Shown in pieces: positions 14,839 to 23,712 of a stretch of DNA of 37,093 nucleotides (its first letter is position 1; each line of letters begins with the position of its first letter). The notes under the pieces are model-generated. The model searched no databases and was not told the DNA's origin. It was given only the letters and a program-made list of their open reading frames with translations. Source of the DNA: Akkermansia muciniphila (lineage in GTDB: Bacteria > Verrucomicrobiota > Kiritimatiellia > RFP12 > JAAYNR01); the NCBI GenBank assembly GCA_945870025.1, contig CAMBQN010000027.1:1-37093 (forward strand), read 5' to 3'. Both the position numbers and the translations under genes were made by a program.

Positions 14839-16407
14839 ATGAGACCGGTAGCTGTTATTATTCGTGACGGATGGGGACTCAATCCCCGTGAGCTGGGCAA
14901 TGCGGTATTTGCGGCGCAGACGCCGAACATCGACCGGTATCGGACGCGTTACCCGTGGACGCGCTTGGCGTGCAGCGGCGAGGCGGTGGGGCTGCCCGAG
15001 GGGTATCAGGGGTCGAGCGAGGTGGGGCACCTCAACATGGGCGCGGGGCGGGTGGTCATCCAGGAGCTGAAGCGGATTGACGACGGCCTGCGCACGGGCG
15101 AGCTCTTTCGCGCGGAGAAGTGGCGGGTGCTGGTGGCGCAGTGGCGGAAGAACACGAGTCGGCTGCACCTGCTGGGGCTGCTGCAGGACGAGGGGGTGCA
15201 TGCCCACCAGGAGCACCTCTTCAAAATCATGCGCCGCGCGCGCGAGGAGTATCCGCAGGGCGAGATCGTGATTCACCCCTTTCTGGACGGTCGCGACACC
15301 CCGCCGCGGAGCACGCTGGAATACCTTGGCCGCCTGGAAATCGAAATGGCGGCCGTCGGCAACTGCCGTATCGGCACGGTGATGGGGCGCTATTATGCCA
15401 TGGACCGATCCAAGAACTGGGCGCTCACCGACACGGCCTACCACTGCCTGGTCTGCGCCGAGGGGCGGCACGAAGCTTCGGCTGTCGAGGCGGTGCGCAA
15501 ATCGTATGCCACCGATCGCACACCGGACGGCCAGGAGATGGGTGACGAATACATCCCCTGCTGCGTGATTGGCGATTATGCCGGCATTCACGACGGCGAC
15601 GCGGTGATGCACACGAACTACCGTCAGGACCGCGCCATCCAGCTCACGCAGGCGTTCGTGCTGGACACCTATGCGGGAAAACGCAAGGCACGCCCCACGA
15701 TCACCTATCTGGGTTTCACCCGTTACTGGGACGAGTTCACGGAGTATCTGCTCGGCGCCATGGGCGGCGATGGCGGCATGGAGCATCTGTTGGGCGAGGT
15801 GGTGAGCGCGGCGGGATTGCGGCAGTTGCGCATCGCCGAGACGCAGAAATTTCGCCACGTCACCAGCTTCTTCAACGGCAAATCGACGCAGCCATCGGCA
15901 GGCGAAGACCAGGTGGAGGTCCCCAGCCGCTTCGATCCGGCGACCTTCGCGATCCATCCCGAGATGGAGGCGCATGCCGTGACGGAGGCTCTGCTCAAGC
16001 GGCTGGAGAACAACCCCTACAGTTTCATCGTGGTCAACTACGCCAATTGCGACATGGTCGGACACACCGGGGTTTTGGACGCCGCGCGGCGGGCGGTGGA
16101 GATTGTGGATGACTGTGTCGGCACGGTCGTCACCCGGCTTCTGGAGCTGGATGCACACATCCTCATCACCGCCGACCACGGAAACGCCGAGCAGATGATT
16201 GACTACGTCACCGGCATGGTCAAGACCAGCCACACGCTCAACGAGGTGGAATGCATCTACGTGTCGCGGGATGCGCCGGGGATGCGGCTCGCCGCGTCGG
16301 GCAAGCTCTGCGACATAGCGACCACGGCCCTGGCGCTGCTGGGACTGCCGATTCCCCGCGAGATGACGGCTCACAACCTGATCGCGGGGGAGCCTGAAAA
16401 TGGCTAG
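14839..16407 (+). CDS. gpmI: 2,3-bisphosphoglycerate-independent phosphoglycerate mutase
   Basis: A 522-residue cytoplasmic enzyme that interconverts 3- and 2-phosphoglycerate in glycolysis, using two Mn ions. The visible motifs are RDGWGLNP at the N-terminus, GSSEVGHLNMGAGR with catalytic Ser60, IHPFLDGRDTPP, GRYYAMDR, NYRQDRAIQL, FRHVTSFFNG, NYANCDMVGHTG and ITADHGNAEQM. The ATG at 14839 follows GAGGGAGG (14826-14833). An in-frame ATG at 14812 would only add residues encoded by the GTGTG repeat, so it is rejected. The 3' end overlaps the amidase gene by 8 bases. Confidence 0.95.
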   Translation: MRPVAVIIRDGWGLNPRELGNAVFAAQTPNIDRYRTRYPWTRLACSGEAVGLPEGYQGSSEVGHLNMGAGRVVIQELKRIDDGLRTGELFRAEKWRVLVAQWRKNTSRLHLLGLLQDEGVHAHQEHLFKIMRRAREEYPQGEIVIHPFLDGRDTPPRSTLEYLGRLEIEMAAVGNCRIGTVMGRYYAMDRSKNWALTDTAYHCLVCAEGRHEASAVEAVRKSYATDRTPDGQEMGDEYIPCCVIGDYAGIHDGDAVMHTNYRQDRAIQLTQAFVLDTYAGKRKARPTITYLGFTRYWDEFTEYLLGAMGGDGGMEHLLGEVVSAAGLRQLRIAETQKFRHVTSFFNGKSTQPSAGEDQVEVPSRFDPATFAIHPEMEAHAVTEALLKRLENNPYSFIVVNYANCDMVGHTGVLDAARRAVEIVDDCVGTVVTRLLELDAHILITADHGNAEQMIDYVTGMVKTSHTLNEVECIYVSRDAPGMRLAASGKLCDIATTALALLGLPIPREMTAHNLIAGEPENG

Positions 16408-17686
16408 CGGATGGTACGGATTCCGGCGGAGAGGCCTGCCCTGCAGCGCGGGAACCGCAACCGGCCTCCCGGGCCGCCTGCGTGGCCCGGCCCGGCTGGC
16501 CGCCGCTATCCTGCTCGCGCTGTACACCTGCGGGTTTACGTTCAACAACGCCTATCGCAGCCCGCGCAACAGCGAGCGCGAGGTGCGTGCAGGCACGTCG
16601 CTGATCATCCTGCACACCACCGAGGCGGTGGCCCGAAGCGCGCTGAACAAACTCAGCGAACGCGGCGAGGCCCATTACGTGGTGGACACCGACGGCATGG
16701 TCTACCGGATTATTGATCATCGCCGCATCGCCTTCCACTGCGGCCGCAGCCTATGGAACGGCAGGGCTCAAGTCGATGATTTCTCAGTCGGAATCGAAGT
16801 GGTGGGGTACCACAACAAACCGATCACGGCGAAGCAGACGATCAATCTGGCCGCCCTGATCGGCGAGCTGCAAAGCATTTACAAGATACCGGATGAGCGG
16901 GTCATTCCGCATTCCATGGTGGCGTACGGCGCGCCCAATCGCTTTCACCCGCGAAGCCACCGGGGCCGCAAGCGGTGCGGCATGCAATTCGCGATCTGGG
17001 CGGTGCGCCAGAAGCTGAACCTCACGGCGCAACCGCGGTTCGATCCCGACGTCCGCGCGCGCCGGCTGGTCAATGCCGATCGCTATCTGGCGCAAGTGCT
17101 CTTTGGTTCGACCACGCAGCAGGATCAGGCGCTGGCGAAATATCAAGCGGTGGACACCACCGTCATCGGCCCGGGCCGCTCGGCTTGGGACATTGCCCGA
17201 GACGCCTACAACAGCACGAATACGGTCTACGTGTTCCCGGATGGGTCCAAGCGGACCGGGAAAGAAATCCGCGACTGGTCGGCGATTCCGGCGGGAACCA
17301 AGGTCCTGTTGAATGAGGCGTGCGCCGACGCGGATCCCGTGGAATCCTTCAAGACCATCGGCACCGACGGCAAGACCGCCGCCGATTTCGCCGGCGAGGA
17401 AACACGGCTCGCAACGACTTATTATATCTACCCGGCCGGCGGAAGCTTCAGCGGCTCCGAGCTGAGCGCAGAGGCGCTCGCGGCGTTGCCGCACGGCACC
17501 CAGGTGCTGGTCGGCTACAAGCGGGTCGGGCCTATTCGAGCCGGAACCCGGGTCTATGAGATCTGCGGCGCCAAGTGGAAGGCGCCCGACACCTATTTTC
17601 TGTATCCCCACGGCCTGCTCAAGCCGGGCAGTGAGATGAACGAGGGCAAGATCCCCGTGGGCCTGTATCTGTTTTACAAGAACTGA
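16400..17686 (+). CDS. Exported N-acetylmuramoyl-L-alanine amidase (Amidase_2/PGRP type)
   Basis: A 428-residue protein with a hydrophobic signal/anchor at residues 32-46 and an Amidase_2 domain at about 66-205. Likely zinc ligands are His72 (IILHTTE), His171 (VIPHSM) and Cys193 (GRKRCG). Cys replaces the Asp of AmpD/AmiD, as in T7 lysozyme and PGRPs. Glu133 (GIEVVG) fits the conserved acidic residue. It should cut the bond between MurNAc and the stem peptide in the periplasm. The C-terminal half (about 255-425) holds repeated segments around SAWDIARDAYNST and TKVLLNEA that vaguely resemble LysM or SH3-like wall-binding modules; this is uncertain. It overlaps gpmI by 8 bases, suggesting translational coupling. 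Confidence 0.82.
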   Translation: MASGWYGFRRRGLPCSAGTATGLPGRLRGPARLAAAILLALYTCGFTFNNAYRSPRNSEREVRAGTSLIILHTTEAVARSALNKLSERGEAHYVVDTDGMVYRIIDHRRIAFHCGRSLWNGRAQVDDFSVGIEVVGYHNKPITAKQTINLAALIGELQSIYKIPDERVIPHSMVAYGAPNRFHPRSHRGRKRCGMQFAIWAVRQKLNLTAQPRFDPDVRARRLVNADRYLAQVLFGSTTQQDQALAKYQAVDTTVIGPGRSAWDIARDAYNSTNTVYVFPDGSKRTGKEIRDWSAIPAGTKVLLNEACADADPVESFKTIGTDGKTAADFAGEETRLATTYYIYPAGGSFSGSELSAEALAALPHGTQVLVGYKRVGPIRAGTRVYEICGAKWKAPDTYFLYPHGLLKPGSEMNEGKIPVGLYLFYKN

Positions 17687-17708
17687 GAATCCTGACGTGG
17701 CTGGTGGC

Positions 17709-17738
17709 TTGACGTTGAAGGGGCAGAACGGCTATCCT
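17709..17738 (+). promoter_or_regulatory. Putative promoter of the protein kinase gene
   Basis: TTGACG (17709-17714), an 18-base spacer and TATCCT (17733-17738). Transcription would start about 17744-17746, only some 5 bases before the ATG at 17750. No Shine-Dalgarno is seen before that ATG. Together this suggests a leaderless or near-leaderless transcript. Confidence 0.5.
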
Positions 17739-17749
17739 GTTATTGGATT

Positions 17750-20698
17750 ATGAACGAATCGAACGAACAGTCGTCGGGTGTGCCGCAAAACGAAACCGTG
17801 CGGATGCATCTCGCTGGAAACAAATCGCTTGGCAGCGATGCGCGAGATGGCGGCATGCGTACTGTGCGTATTGTTTCGGACGAGAGCCCCGAGGCGCCGT
17901 TGGCGGGAGGGGATTCCCTGTTCAGCCAGTATGCGGTGGTGAGCCGGATCGGCGATGGCGGGATGGGGGTTGTCTATCTGGCTCGCGATCGGCGGCTGGG
18001 GCGCTTTGTGGCGATCAAGCGGCTCAACCGGCAGGCCCAGGGCATACCGAGTCTGCGCCAGCGGTTTCTGCTCGAGGCGCGCGCGGTGGCGGCGCTTAAT
18101 CACATCTACATTGTCCATGTGTATGCCTTGGGCGAGGATTCCGACGGCCCGTACATCGTGATGGAATATGTCGCGGGACCCGATAGCCTGACGCCGCGGG
18201 CGCCGGATGACGTGACGGACGGGGCCTCTCGCCTGCCGCCGTTGCCGCTGACGCTGGATCAGCATATCACCCGCAATGGCCAGCTCACGGTGGCGGACGC
18301 CATTACGTTGCTGGTGAAGATTGGGCGGACCGTTTCCTATGCTCATGACAATGGCGTCATCCACCGTGATCTCAAGCCCAGCAACATCCTGCTCGACAAG
18401 ACGAGCGAACCCAAGATCGTTGACTTCGGCCTGGCGCGACTGATGCGCGCCGAAGAGAACAAGCTCACGGTCCCGGGCGAGAAGCTGTTGTCCATGGGCT
18501 ATGGCTCGCCTGAGCAGGAGCAGGACGCGAGCCTCTCGGACGAGCGTTCCGACGTCTATGGTCTGGGGGCGATCCTCTACTTCACCATCACGGGCCAGAA
18601 TCCCCGCTATTTTCGCGAGCAAGACATCCCCCAGGTGCTGCGCGAGGTGTTGATCAAAGCGCTGGCGACGGATCGTGAACAACGGTGGCCTTCGGCTGCG
18701 GCGTTCACCGAGGCGCTGCATGCCGTTCAGAACAAGACCAAGATCGAGACACCGACCGTCAAGACCACCTGGCGGTGCAAATGGTGCGACACGGTGAATC
18801 CACTGACCATCCGCTATTGCGCGGAATGCGGCTGGGACGGAGGCGAATCCTGCGCCGAATGCGGGGCCGACTCCTTTGTTGGCGTGCAGTATTGCGGCAC
18901 CTGCGGCGCCGATTCACGCGCGTACGAATCGGTCAAGCATCTGCTGGAACGGATGCGATCCGCCGTCGAACGGCGCCAATACGAGCGAGCGGTGGCGTTT
19001 TCGGGTCGGGCGCATGTCTTTGAGCCGGCCGGTCCCGCTGGCCGCCAACTGGTCAAGACCATTCGCGATTTGCGCGAGCAGTCCGAGCGGGCGATCACCC
19101 AGCGCGAACGTCTGAAGGAACTGATTCCGATCGAGCTGAAGGCCGAAAATTACGAACGGGCGCACGCGTTCATCGACGAATATCGCGAGCTTTCCGGTGA
19201 CACGCGAGCCTATGGCGATGACGAGCGACGGCTGACGGAACTGATCGTGCAGCGCGATTTATCCCGTGCGCATCTGTTCATCAAGAACGGCGAGTGGGGC
19301 ACTGCGGAACGCATTTGCCTCGAACTGCTGGGATCGGTCGCCCCCGGAGATGCCGCCTGCCAAGCCCTGCTGCTCCGGATCCGGGCGCGACGCTGGTCGG
19401 TCTGGATGGTCCGTTGCGCGGCATCCCTGTTGGCGCTTGTGCTGGCTTATGTGCTGAGCCTCGCGCCCGCCTTTTCGCTCAACGGCGGGAAACCCGCGAA
19501 AGGCTTTCTCCGCTTTTACAGTGTCGCTTTGACGCTGCACAAGCAGGGAGTGTTCAGCCCGGCGTTGCGCGGCTATGCCGGGTGGTGGGGCGTCTCGTCG
19601 TTTGAAGATGATCCGGTCACGGCAGGCAACACGGCAACCGCCTTCCCGCCGCCCGCAGAACTGCCCGAACTACTCAAGATGCAGAGCACGTTCATGCAGC
19701 AGTTGGAGGATCTGAATGCCGAACAGCGTCAGTTCGTGGCCACCTGGCCTGATGCTTACCGGCGCGAACTCGTCACCTTGATTGACCGCCGGCAGGCGGC
19801 CGGTGATTACGACGGCGTGATCGCGACACAGGCCGAGATTCAGCAGTTTCAGAACACCCGGCAGATTGGCACCGCGCCGACGCTCGAATTTGACGAATTG
19901 GAGACACTCCGGGAAAAGTACCGGCGGATGCTCAACGAACAGAAGATCGGGCGCGAACGCAAGCGCATTGCGCTTTCACGCAAATATACTAACGACCTGA
20001 ATGACCTGTTGCGCACCCACACCCGCGAGGGTCGGCTGGAGATCGCGGCGGTCGTCAATGCGGCGATCAAACGGGAACGGAGCAGCGCCGATCTGCTGGA
20101 GGCCGAGGCGGCGCTGGCCAAACTTCCGGGCGTGTCGGATGTCGCGCCCAAAGTGGTCGGCGTGGCGCCGAGCGCAACCGGTCTGAATGAGTTGCAGACG
20201 CGATGCCTGGCGCTGAACACCAATCTGGCCGTGATTGAACAGGAATACGAGATCAAGCGCGCGAAATGGCCCGATCAGTACAGTGAAGCGCTGAAGTCGC
20301 AAATGACGAAATGCCAGAAGGACGGCGATTACTTCGGTTGGGAAAGCGCCAACACCGAACACGAACGATTTCTGATTGATCGCCGTCTTTTAGAAGCCCA
20401 TATCGTCACCGACCCGGCGCCCCTGAGCGCGCTTCAACGTCAGCATATCCAACAGTTGCGGGATATCGGGAAAAACCGCTCGCAGGCCGTGCGGAAACTG
20501 TTTGACGGCCAAACGGCCAAGCTGAACGAGTGGAAGAAGACGCTGACGCGGAACGGTGAGATGGAATTGGCGGCGGCGGTGAATACCGAGATGCGCCAGC
20601 TTCTGACGCGACAGGAATATGTGGCAGCCGTCCGAGATCTGACCCCGCCCCCGGTGGCATCCACAAATAGTCCATCAACCGGCACCGGTGTTAAATAG
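17750..20698 (+). CDS. Membrane Ser/Thr protein kinase (PknB type) with zinc ribbons and coiled-coil C-terminus
   Basis: A 982-residue protein. The kinase domain (about 60-325) is complete: glycine loop GDGGMG (68-73), Lys90, HRDLKPSN (His205, catalytic Asp207), DFG (225-227) and GSPEQ. The HRD motif makes it an RD kinase, probably activated by phosphorylation. Residues about 343-388 hold two zinc-ribbon-like modules of CxxC pairs (CKWC, CAEC, CAEC, CGTC). One membrane segment lies at about 553-575 (CAASLLALVLAYVLSLA), followed by about 400 residues of charged helix, probably coiled coil, outside the cytoplasm. The stretch 400-545 also looks helical. Substrates are unknown; the amidase gene next to it hints at envelope control. 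Confidence 0.88.
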   Translation: MNESNEQSSGVPQNETVRMHLAGNKSLGSDARDGGMRTVRIVSDESPEAPLAGGDSLFSQYAVVSRIGDGGMGVVYLARDRRLGRFVAIKRLNRQAQGIPSLRQRFLLEARAVAALNHIYIVHVYALGEDSDGPYIVMEYVAGPDSLTPRAPDDVTDGASRLPPLPLTLDQHITRNGQLTVADAITLLVKIGRTVSYAHDNGVIHRDLKPSNILLDKTSEPKIVDFGLARLMRAEENKLTVPGEKLLSMGYGSPEQEQDASLSDERSDVYGLGAILYFTITGQNPRYFREQDIPQVLREVLIKALATDREQRWPSAAAFTEALHAVQNKTKIETPTVKTTWRCKWCDTVNPLTIRYCAECGWDGGESCAECGADSFVGVQYCGTCGADSRAYESVKHLLERMRSAVERRQYERAVAFSGRAHVFEPAGPAGRQLVKTIRDLREQSERAITQRERLKELIPIELKAENYERAHAFIDEYRELSGDTRAYGDDERRLTELIVQRDLSRAHLFIKNGEWGTAERICLELLGSVAPGDAACQALLLRIRARRWSVWMVRCAASLLALVLAYVLSLAPAFSLNGGKPAKGFLRFYSVALTLHKQGVFSPALRGYAGWWGVSSFEDDPVTAGNTATAFPPPAELPELLKMQSTFMQQLEDLNAEQRQFVATWPDAYRRELVTLIDRRQAAGDYDGVIATQAEIQQFQNTRQIGTAPTLEFDELETLREKYRRMLNEQKIGRERKRIALSRKYTNDLNDLLRTHTREGRLEIAAVVNAAIKRERSSADLLEAEAALAKLPGVSDVAPKVVGVAPSATGLNELQTRCLALNTNLAVIEQEYEIKRAKWPDQYSEALKSQMTKCQKDGDYFGWESANTEHERFLIDRRLLEAHIVTDPAPLSALQRQHIQQLRDIGKNRSQAVRKLFDGQTAKLNEWKKTLTRNGEMELAAAVNTEMRQLLTRQEYVAAVRDLTPPPVASTNSPSTGTGVK

Positions 20699-20728
20699 CC
20701 GGAATGACGCATTTAAAAGGAGACGGCA

Positions 20729-21505
20729 ATGGTCGATTGCATGGCACGGGTGATCGAGCAACACAGGCTTTCGGCCGACTATTTCATGTTGCGACTGGAG
20801 GCTCCGGAGGTGACCGCGATCGCTCGCCCAGGGCAGTTTGTCCATGTGCGCGTGACCGGCCTGGGCGATGCCGCGTTGCGCCGGCCGTTTAGCATTTACG
20901 GCGCGGATCAGGGCGTTCTGGCGCTGGTCTACAAGACCGTCGGCCGCGGCACCGAGCAACTGGCGCGCTTGGCGACCGGCGACTCCGTGTCGGTGATCGG
21001 CCCCTTGGGAAATGGGTTCCCGTTGGATTGCGGCGAGCGCGTGCCCCTGCTGGTGGCGGGTGGGTACGGCGTCGCACCGCTGAGCTTCCTGGCGAGGCGA
21101 TTGGGCCGGCGGGGCGTGCTGCTGGTCGGGGCGCGCCGCGCGGATGACATTCTTTGCACCGCCGATTTTACGGATTTGGCTTGGGACGTGCGTGTGGCGA
21201 CCCAAGACGGATCACGCGGTGAGCGGGGCCTCGTCACCGATCTGCTGGACGCCTGCCTCGCCACGTCGCCTGTGGTGCCAGCGGAGATCTACGCCTGCGG
21301 CCCGGACGGCATGCTGCGGGCCGTCGGCGAGCGGGCGGCGGCGGCGGGCGTGCGCGCGTGGCTTTCACTGGACAAGCACATGGTTTGCGGCGTCGGCGCG
21401 TGCCTGGCCTGCGTGCAGCGACTGCGCCGGGCCGACGGAACCGAATGGATCGGGCGCGTCTGTCACGACGGCCCGGTTTTCGAGGCGAGGGAGATCGTGT
21501 GGTGA
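20729..21505 (+). CDS. pyrK: Dihydroorotate dehydrogenase electron transfer subunit
   Basis: A 258-residue FAD and 2Fe-2S protein that passes electrons from the PyrD subunit to NAD+ in pyrimidine synthesis. The FAD-binding motif is RRPFSIYG, the NAD-binding motif GGYGVAPLSFLARRL, and the C-terminal iron-sulfur Cys set is C220-x4-C225-x2-C228-x16-C245, as expected for PyrK. AAGGAG lies upstream of the ATG. The stop overlaps the start of pyrD. Confidence 0.93.
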   Translation: MVDCMARVIEQHRLSADYFMLRLEAPEVTAIARPGQFVHVRVTGLGDAALRRPFSIYGADQGVLALVYKTVGRGTEQLARLATGDSVSVIGPLGNGFPLDCGERVPLLVAGGYGVAPLSFLARRLGRRGVLLVGARRADDILCTADFTDLAWDVRVATQDGSRGERGLVTDLLDACLATSPVVPAEIYACGPDGMLRAVGERAAAAGVRAWLSLDKHMVCGVGACLACVQRLRRADGTEWIGRVCHDGPVFEAREIVW

Positions 21506-22419
21506 ACGACATCGACCTGTGTGTCAACTTGGGCGGCATCGCGATGAAGAATCCGGTGGCCGTGGCGTCGGGCACCTTCGGCTATGGCTGCGAATATGCG
21601 GGACTCGTCGATGTGAGCCGGCTGGGCGCGGTGACGGTGAAGGGCGTGCGCCTGCAGCCCTGGCCGGGTAACCCGCTGCCACGGCATGTCGAAGTGCCGG
21701 GCGGAATGGTTAATGCCATCGGACTTCAAGGCCCCGGCGTCGATGGCCTGATCCGGGACTACCTTCCTTTCCTGCACGGAGCGGGCGTGCCGGTGATTGT
21801 CAATGTGTGGGGGACGAGCGAAGAGGAGTATGCCGAGGTCGCGGCGCGACTCGACGGTGTGCCGGGCGTCGCGGGAATCGAGTTGAATGTCTCCTGTCCG
21901 AATGTCAAGGAGGGCGGACATGCGTTTGGAACGGACCCGCGCATCGTGGCCGCGTTGGTGGCGGCGGTGAGACGGCGGACGCGGTTGCCGCTGATACCGA
22001 AACTGGCGCCGAACGTGCCCGCCATCGCCGTCTTTGCGCGCGCCGCAGAGGAGGCCGGCGCCGATGCGCTGTCGCTGATCAACACGATCCCGGCCATGGT
22101 GATCGACATTGAGACGCGGCGGCCGGTTCTCGCGAACACAGTCGGCGGCCTTTCCGGTCCGGCCATCCATCCGGTGGCGGTCAAACTGGTTTGGGAGGCG
22201 TCCCGGGCTGTGCGGATACCGATCCTGGCCATGGGCGGCATCACCGGTCCTGAACAAGCGATCGAGTTTATGATCGCCGGGGCGGCCGCCGTGGCCGTAG
22301 GTACGGCGAATTTCATCGATCCGACGACACCGTTACGGGTGATCGCCGGTATCGAAGCCTATTGCGCGCGGCATGGCTTGCCGTCGGCTCGCGCATTGAC
22401 AGGATCAATCCGGATCTGA
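21502..22419 (+). CDS. pyrD: Dihydroorotate dehydrogenase, NAD-dependent class 1B catalytic subunit
   Basis: A 305-residue FMN enzyme that oxidises dihydroorotate to orotate. The GTG at 21502 overlaps the pyrK stop (GTGA), giving MNDIDLCVNLGG, the usual start of this family; the frame open to the left is pyrK sequence. Catalytic Cys132 lies in NVSCPN, marking class 1 (Ser in class 2). FMN contacts are visible in ASGTFGYG, LINTIPAM, GGLSGPAIHP and MGGITGPEQA. The adjacent pyrK confirms the 1B type, which uses NAD+ rather than quinone or fumarate and so suits an anaerobe. Confidence 0.95.
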   Translation: MNDIDLCVNLGGIAMKNPVAVASGTFGYGCEYAGLVDVSRLGAVTVKGVRLQPWPGNPLPRHVEVPGGMVNAIGLQGPGVDGLIRDYLPFLHGAGVPVIVNVWGTSEEEYAEVAARLDGVPGVAGIELNVSCPNVKEGGHAFGTDPRIVAALVAAVRRRTRLPLIPKLAPNVPAIAVFARAAEEAGADALSLINTIPAMVIDIETRRPVLANTVGGLSGPAIHPVAVKLVWEASRAVRIPILAMGGITGPEQAIEFMIAGAAAVAVGTANFIDPTTPLRVIAGIEAYCARHGLPSARALTGSIRI

Positions 22420-22457
22420 ACACGGAGTGGTCGTGCGGCGCCAAAGGAGGGTGACGA

Positions 22458-22862
22458 ATGGACAACTGCATCTTTTGCAAAATACTTTCCGGGGTGGTTC
22501 CCTGCGCTCAGGTGTACGCCGATGCTCACGCGTTGGCGTTTTTGGACATCGGGCCTTTTGAGAAGGGGCACGCGCTGGTAATTCCGCGGCTGCATGCGGT
22601 AACGCTTCCCGAGTTGCCCGAAGTCGAGGCGGCGGCGCTCGGGGTGGCGATTCGGCGTGTCGGAGGACTGTTGCTGTCGCGCCTGCCGTGCGATGGGTTC
22701 AACGTCCTGCAATCGAACGGCGCCTGCGCGACGCAAGTGGTGCCGCACGTCCATTTCCACGTGATCCCCCGATGGAACGGACGCGCCATGAATTGGATCT
22801 CCGGAATATATGACAACACCGCCGAAATGACTGCCATTGCGGCCCGACTGCGAGGTGCATGA
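22458..22862 (+). CDS. HIT-family nucleotide hydrolase
   Basis: A 134-residue histidine-triad protein. It begins MDNCIFCKILSG with a CxxC (Cys4, Cys7), as in HinT/Fhit-like bacterial members, and ends the core with H97-V-H99-F-H101-VIP, the catalytic triad motif. Such enzymes hydrolyse nucleoside phosphoramidates or dinucleotides. AAAGGAGGG precedes the ATG by about 6 bases. The stop overlaps the start of the next gene (ATGA). Confidence 0.92.
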   Translation: MDNCIFCKILSGVVPCAQVYADAHALAFLDIGPFEKGHALVIPRLHAVTLPELPEVEAAALGVAIRRVGGLLLSRLPCDGFNVLQSNGACATQVVPHVHFHVIPRWNGRAMNWISGIYDNTAEMTAIAARLRGA

Positions 22863-23281
22863 TGGAGGAGACTTCTTTTCAACAGGCGGTTGAGGCTCTC
22901 GTGGTCAAAGATCCACGCTATGCGGCCGAAGCCTATTTTTTTCTGCGCGAGGCGCTGGACTACACCGTCAAGGCCGTGGGCAAGGCCGAACACGCCCCCG
23001 GAAGGATGCGGCATGTAACCGGGGCCGAGTTGTGCGAGGGTATCCGAGACTACGCCCTGCAGGAGTTCGGACCCTTGGCGCACGTGGTCCTCGATACCTG
23101 GGGCGTGCGCGCCACCGACGACTTCGGCGAGCTGGTCTACCATCTGATCGCGGCAGGCAAGCTGGGCGCAACCGATCAGGATAAGAAAAGTGATTTCTCC
23201 GGTGTGTATGACTTCGCGGATGCGTTCGTCAAACCGTACGAGGTGGAAGAGGCTCCCCCACCCAAAAAGCGGCGGAGATAG
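22859..23281 (+). CDS. Minf_1886 family protein (Planctomycetes-Verrucomicrobia conserved hypothetical)
   Basis: A 140-residue protein that matches the Minf_1886/Plancto_Ver_chp family from memory: FQQAVEALVVKDPRYAAEAY, FLREALDYTVK, HVTGAELCEGIRDYAL, FGPLAHVVLDTWGV and DFGELVYHLI. The family is largely limited to PVC bacteria and has no known function. Two ATGs in tandem (22859 and 22862) are possible starts; the first overlaps the HIT stop. The C-terminus is basic (PPKKRRR). It is the last gene of the plus-strand run. Confidence 0.82.
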   Translation: MMEETSFQQAVEALVVKDPRYAAEAYFFLREALDYTVKAVGKAEHAPGRMRHVTGAELCEGIRDYALQEFGPLAHVVLDTWGVRATDDFGELVYHLIAAGKLGATDQDKKSDFSGVYDFADAFVKPYEVEEAPPPKKRRR

Positions 23282-23290
23282 AAGCGACCA

Positions 23291-23686
23291 TCAGGATTCT
23301 GGCTTTTGCTCCGGGTTCATCAGTGACTCGAGTTTGTCGAATGGACTGACGAATCCCGGTTTCCCGACTTTTTCTGTCCGCGGGCCGAGCGTGCCATGTT
23401 TCGCATCCAGCAGTTTCGAGTGTTCGTGATCGTGGCAATACAGGCAGAGCAATTCCCAGTTGCTTCCGTCCGGAGGATTGTTGTTGGGATTGTGGTCCTT
23501 GTGATGCACGGTCAGTTCCTTCAGCCGCTTGTCCGAAAACTCCCGCGCACACGACCCGCAGATGTGCGGAAGCAGTTTTAACGCCTTCGCCCGGTAACTG
23601 GTGTTCCACTGCGCCACATCGCGGTGCAACTCCGCAAGCACTTTTTTTTGCTTCTCGGGTGTCAATGGTGTTCGACTCGGTGCCAT
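23291..23686 (-). CDS. yajD: YajD-like HNH nuclease family protein
   Basis: A 131-residue protein close to E. coli YajD: CGSCAREF (Cys43, Cys46), ELTVHHKDHNPNNNPPDGS, NWELLCLYCHDHEHSK (Cys81, Cys84). The HNH residues are His61/His62 through His87, with the two CxxC pairs forming a structural zinc site. The role is unproven; HNH domains cut DNA in repair, restriction or mobile elements. The gene is convergent with the Minf_1886 gene, ending 9 bases away. Confidence 0.9.
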   Translation of the reverse strand: MAPSRTPLTPEKQKKVLAELHRDVAQWNTSYRAKALKLLPHICGSCAREFSDKRLKELTVHHKDHNPNNNPPDGSNWELLCLYCHDHEHSKLLDAKHGTLGPRTEKVGKPGFVSPFDKLESLMNPEQKPES

Positions 23687-23712
23687 TGGAAACCTTTCAG
23701 GAACTCACGCGG

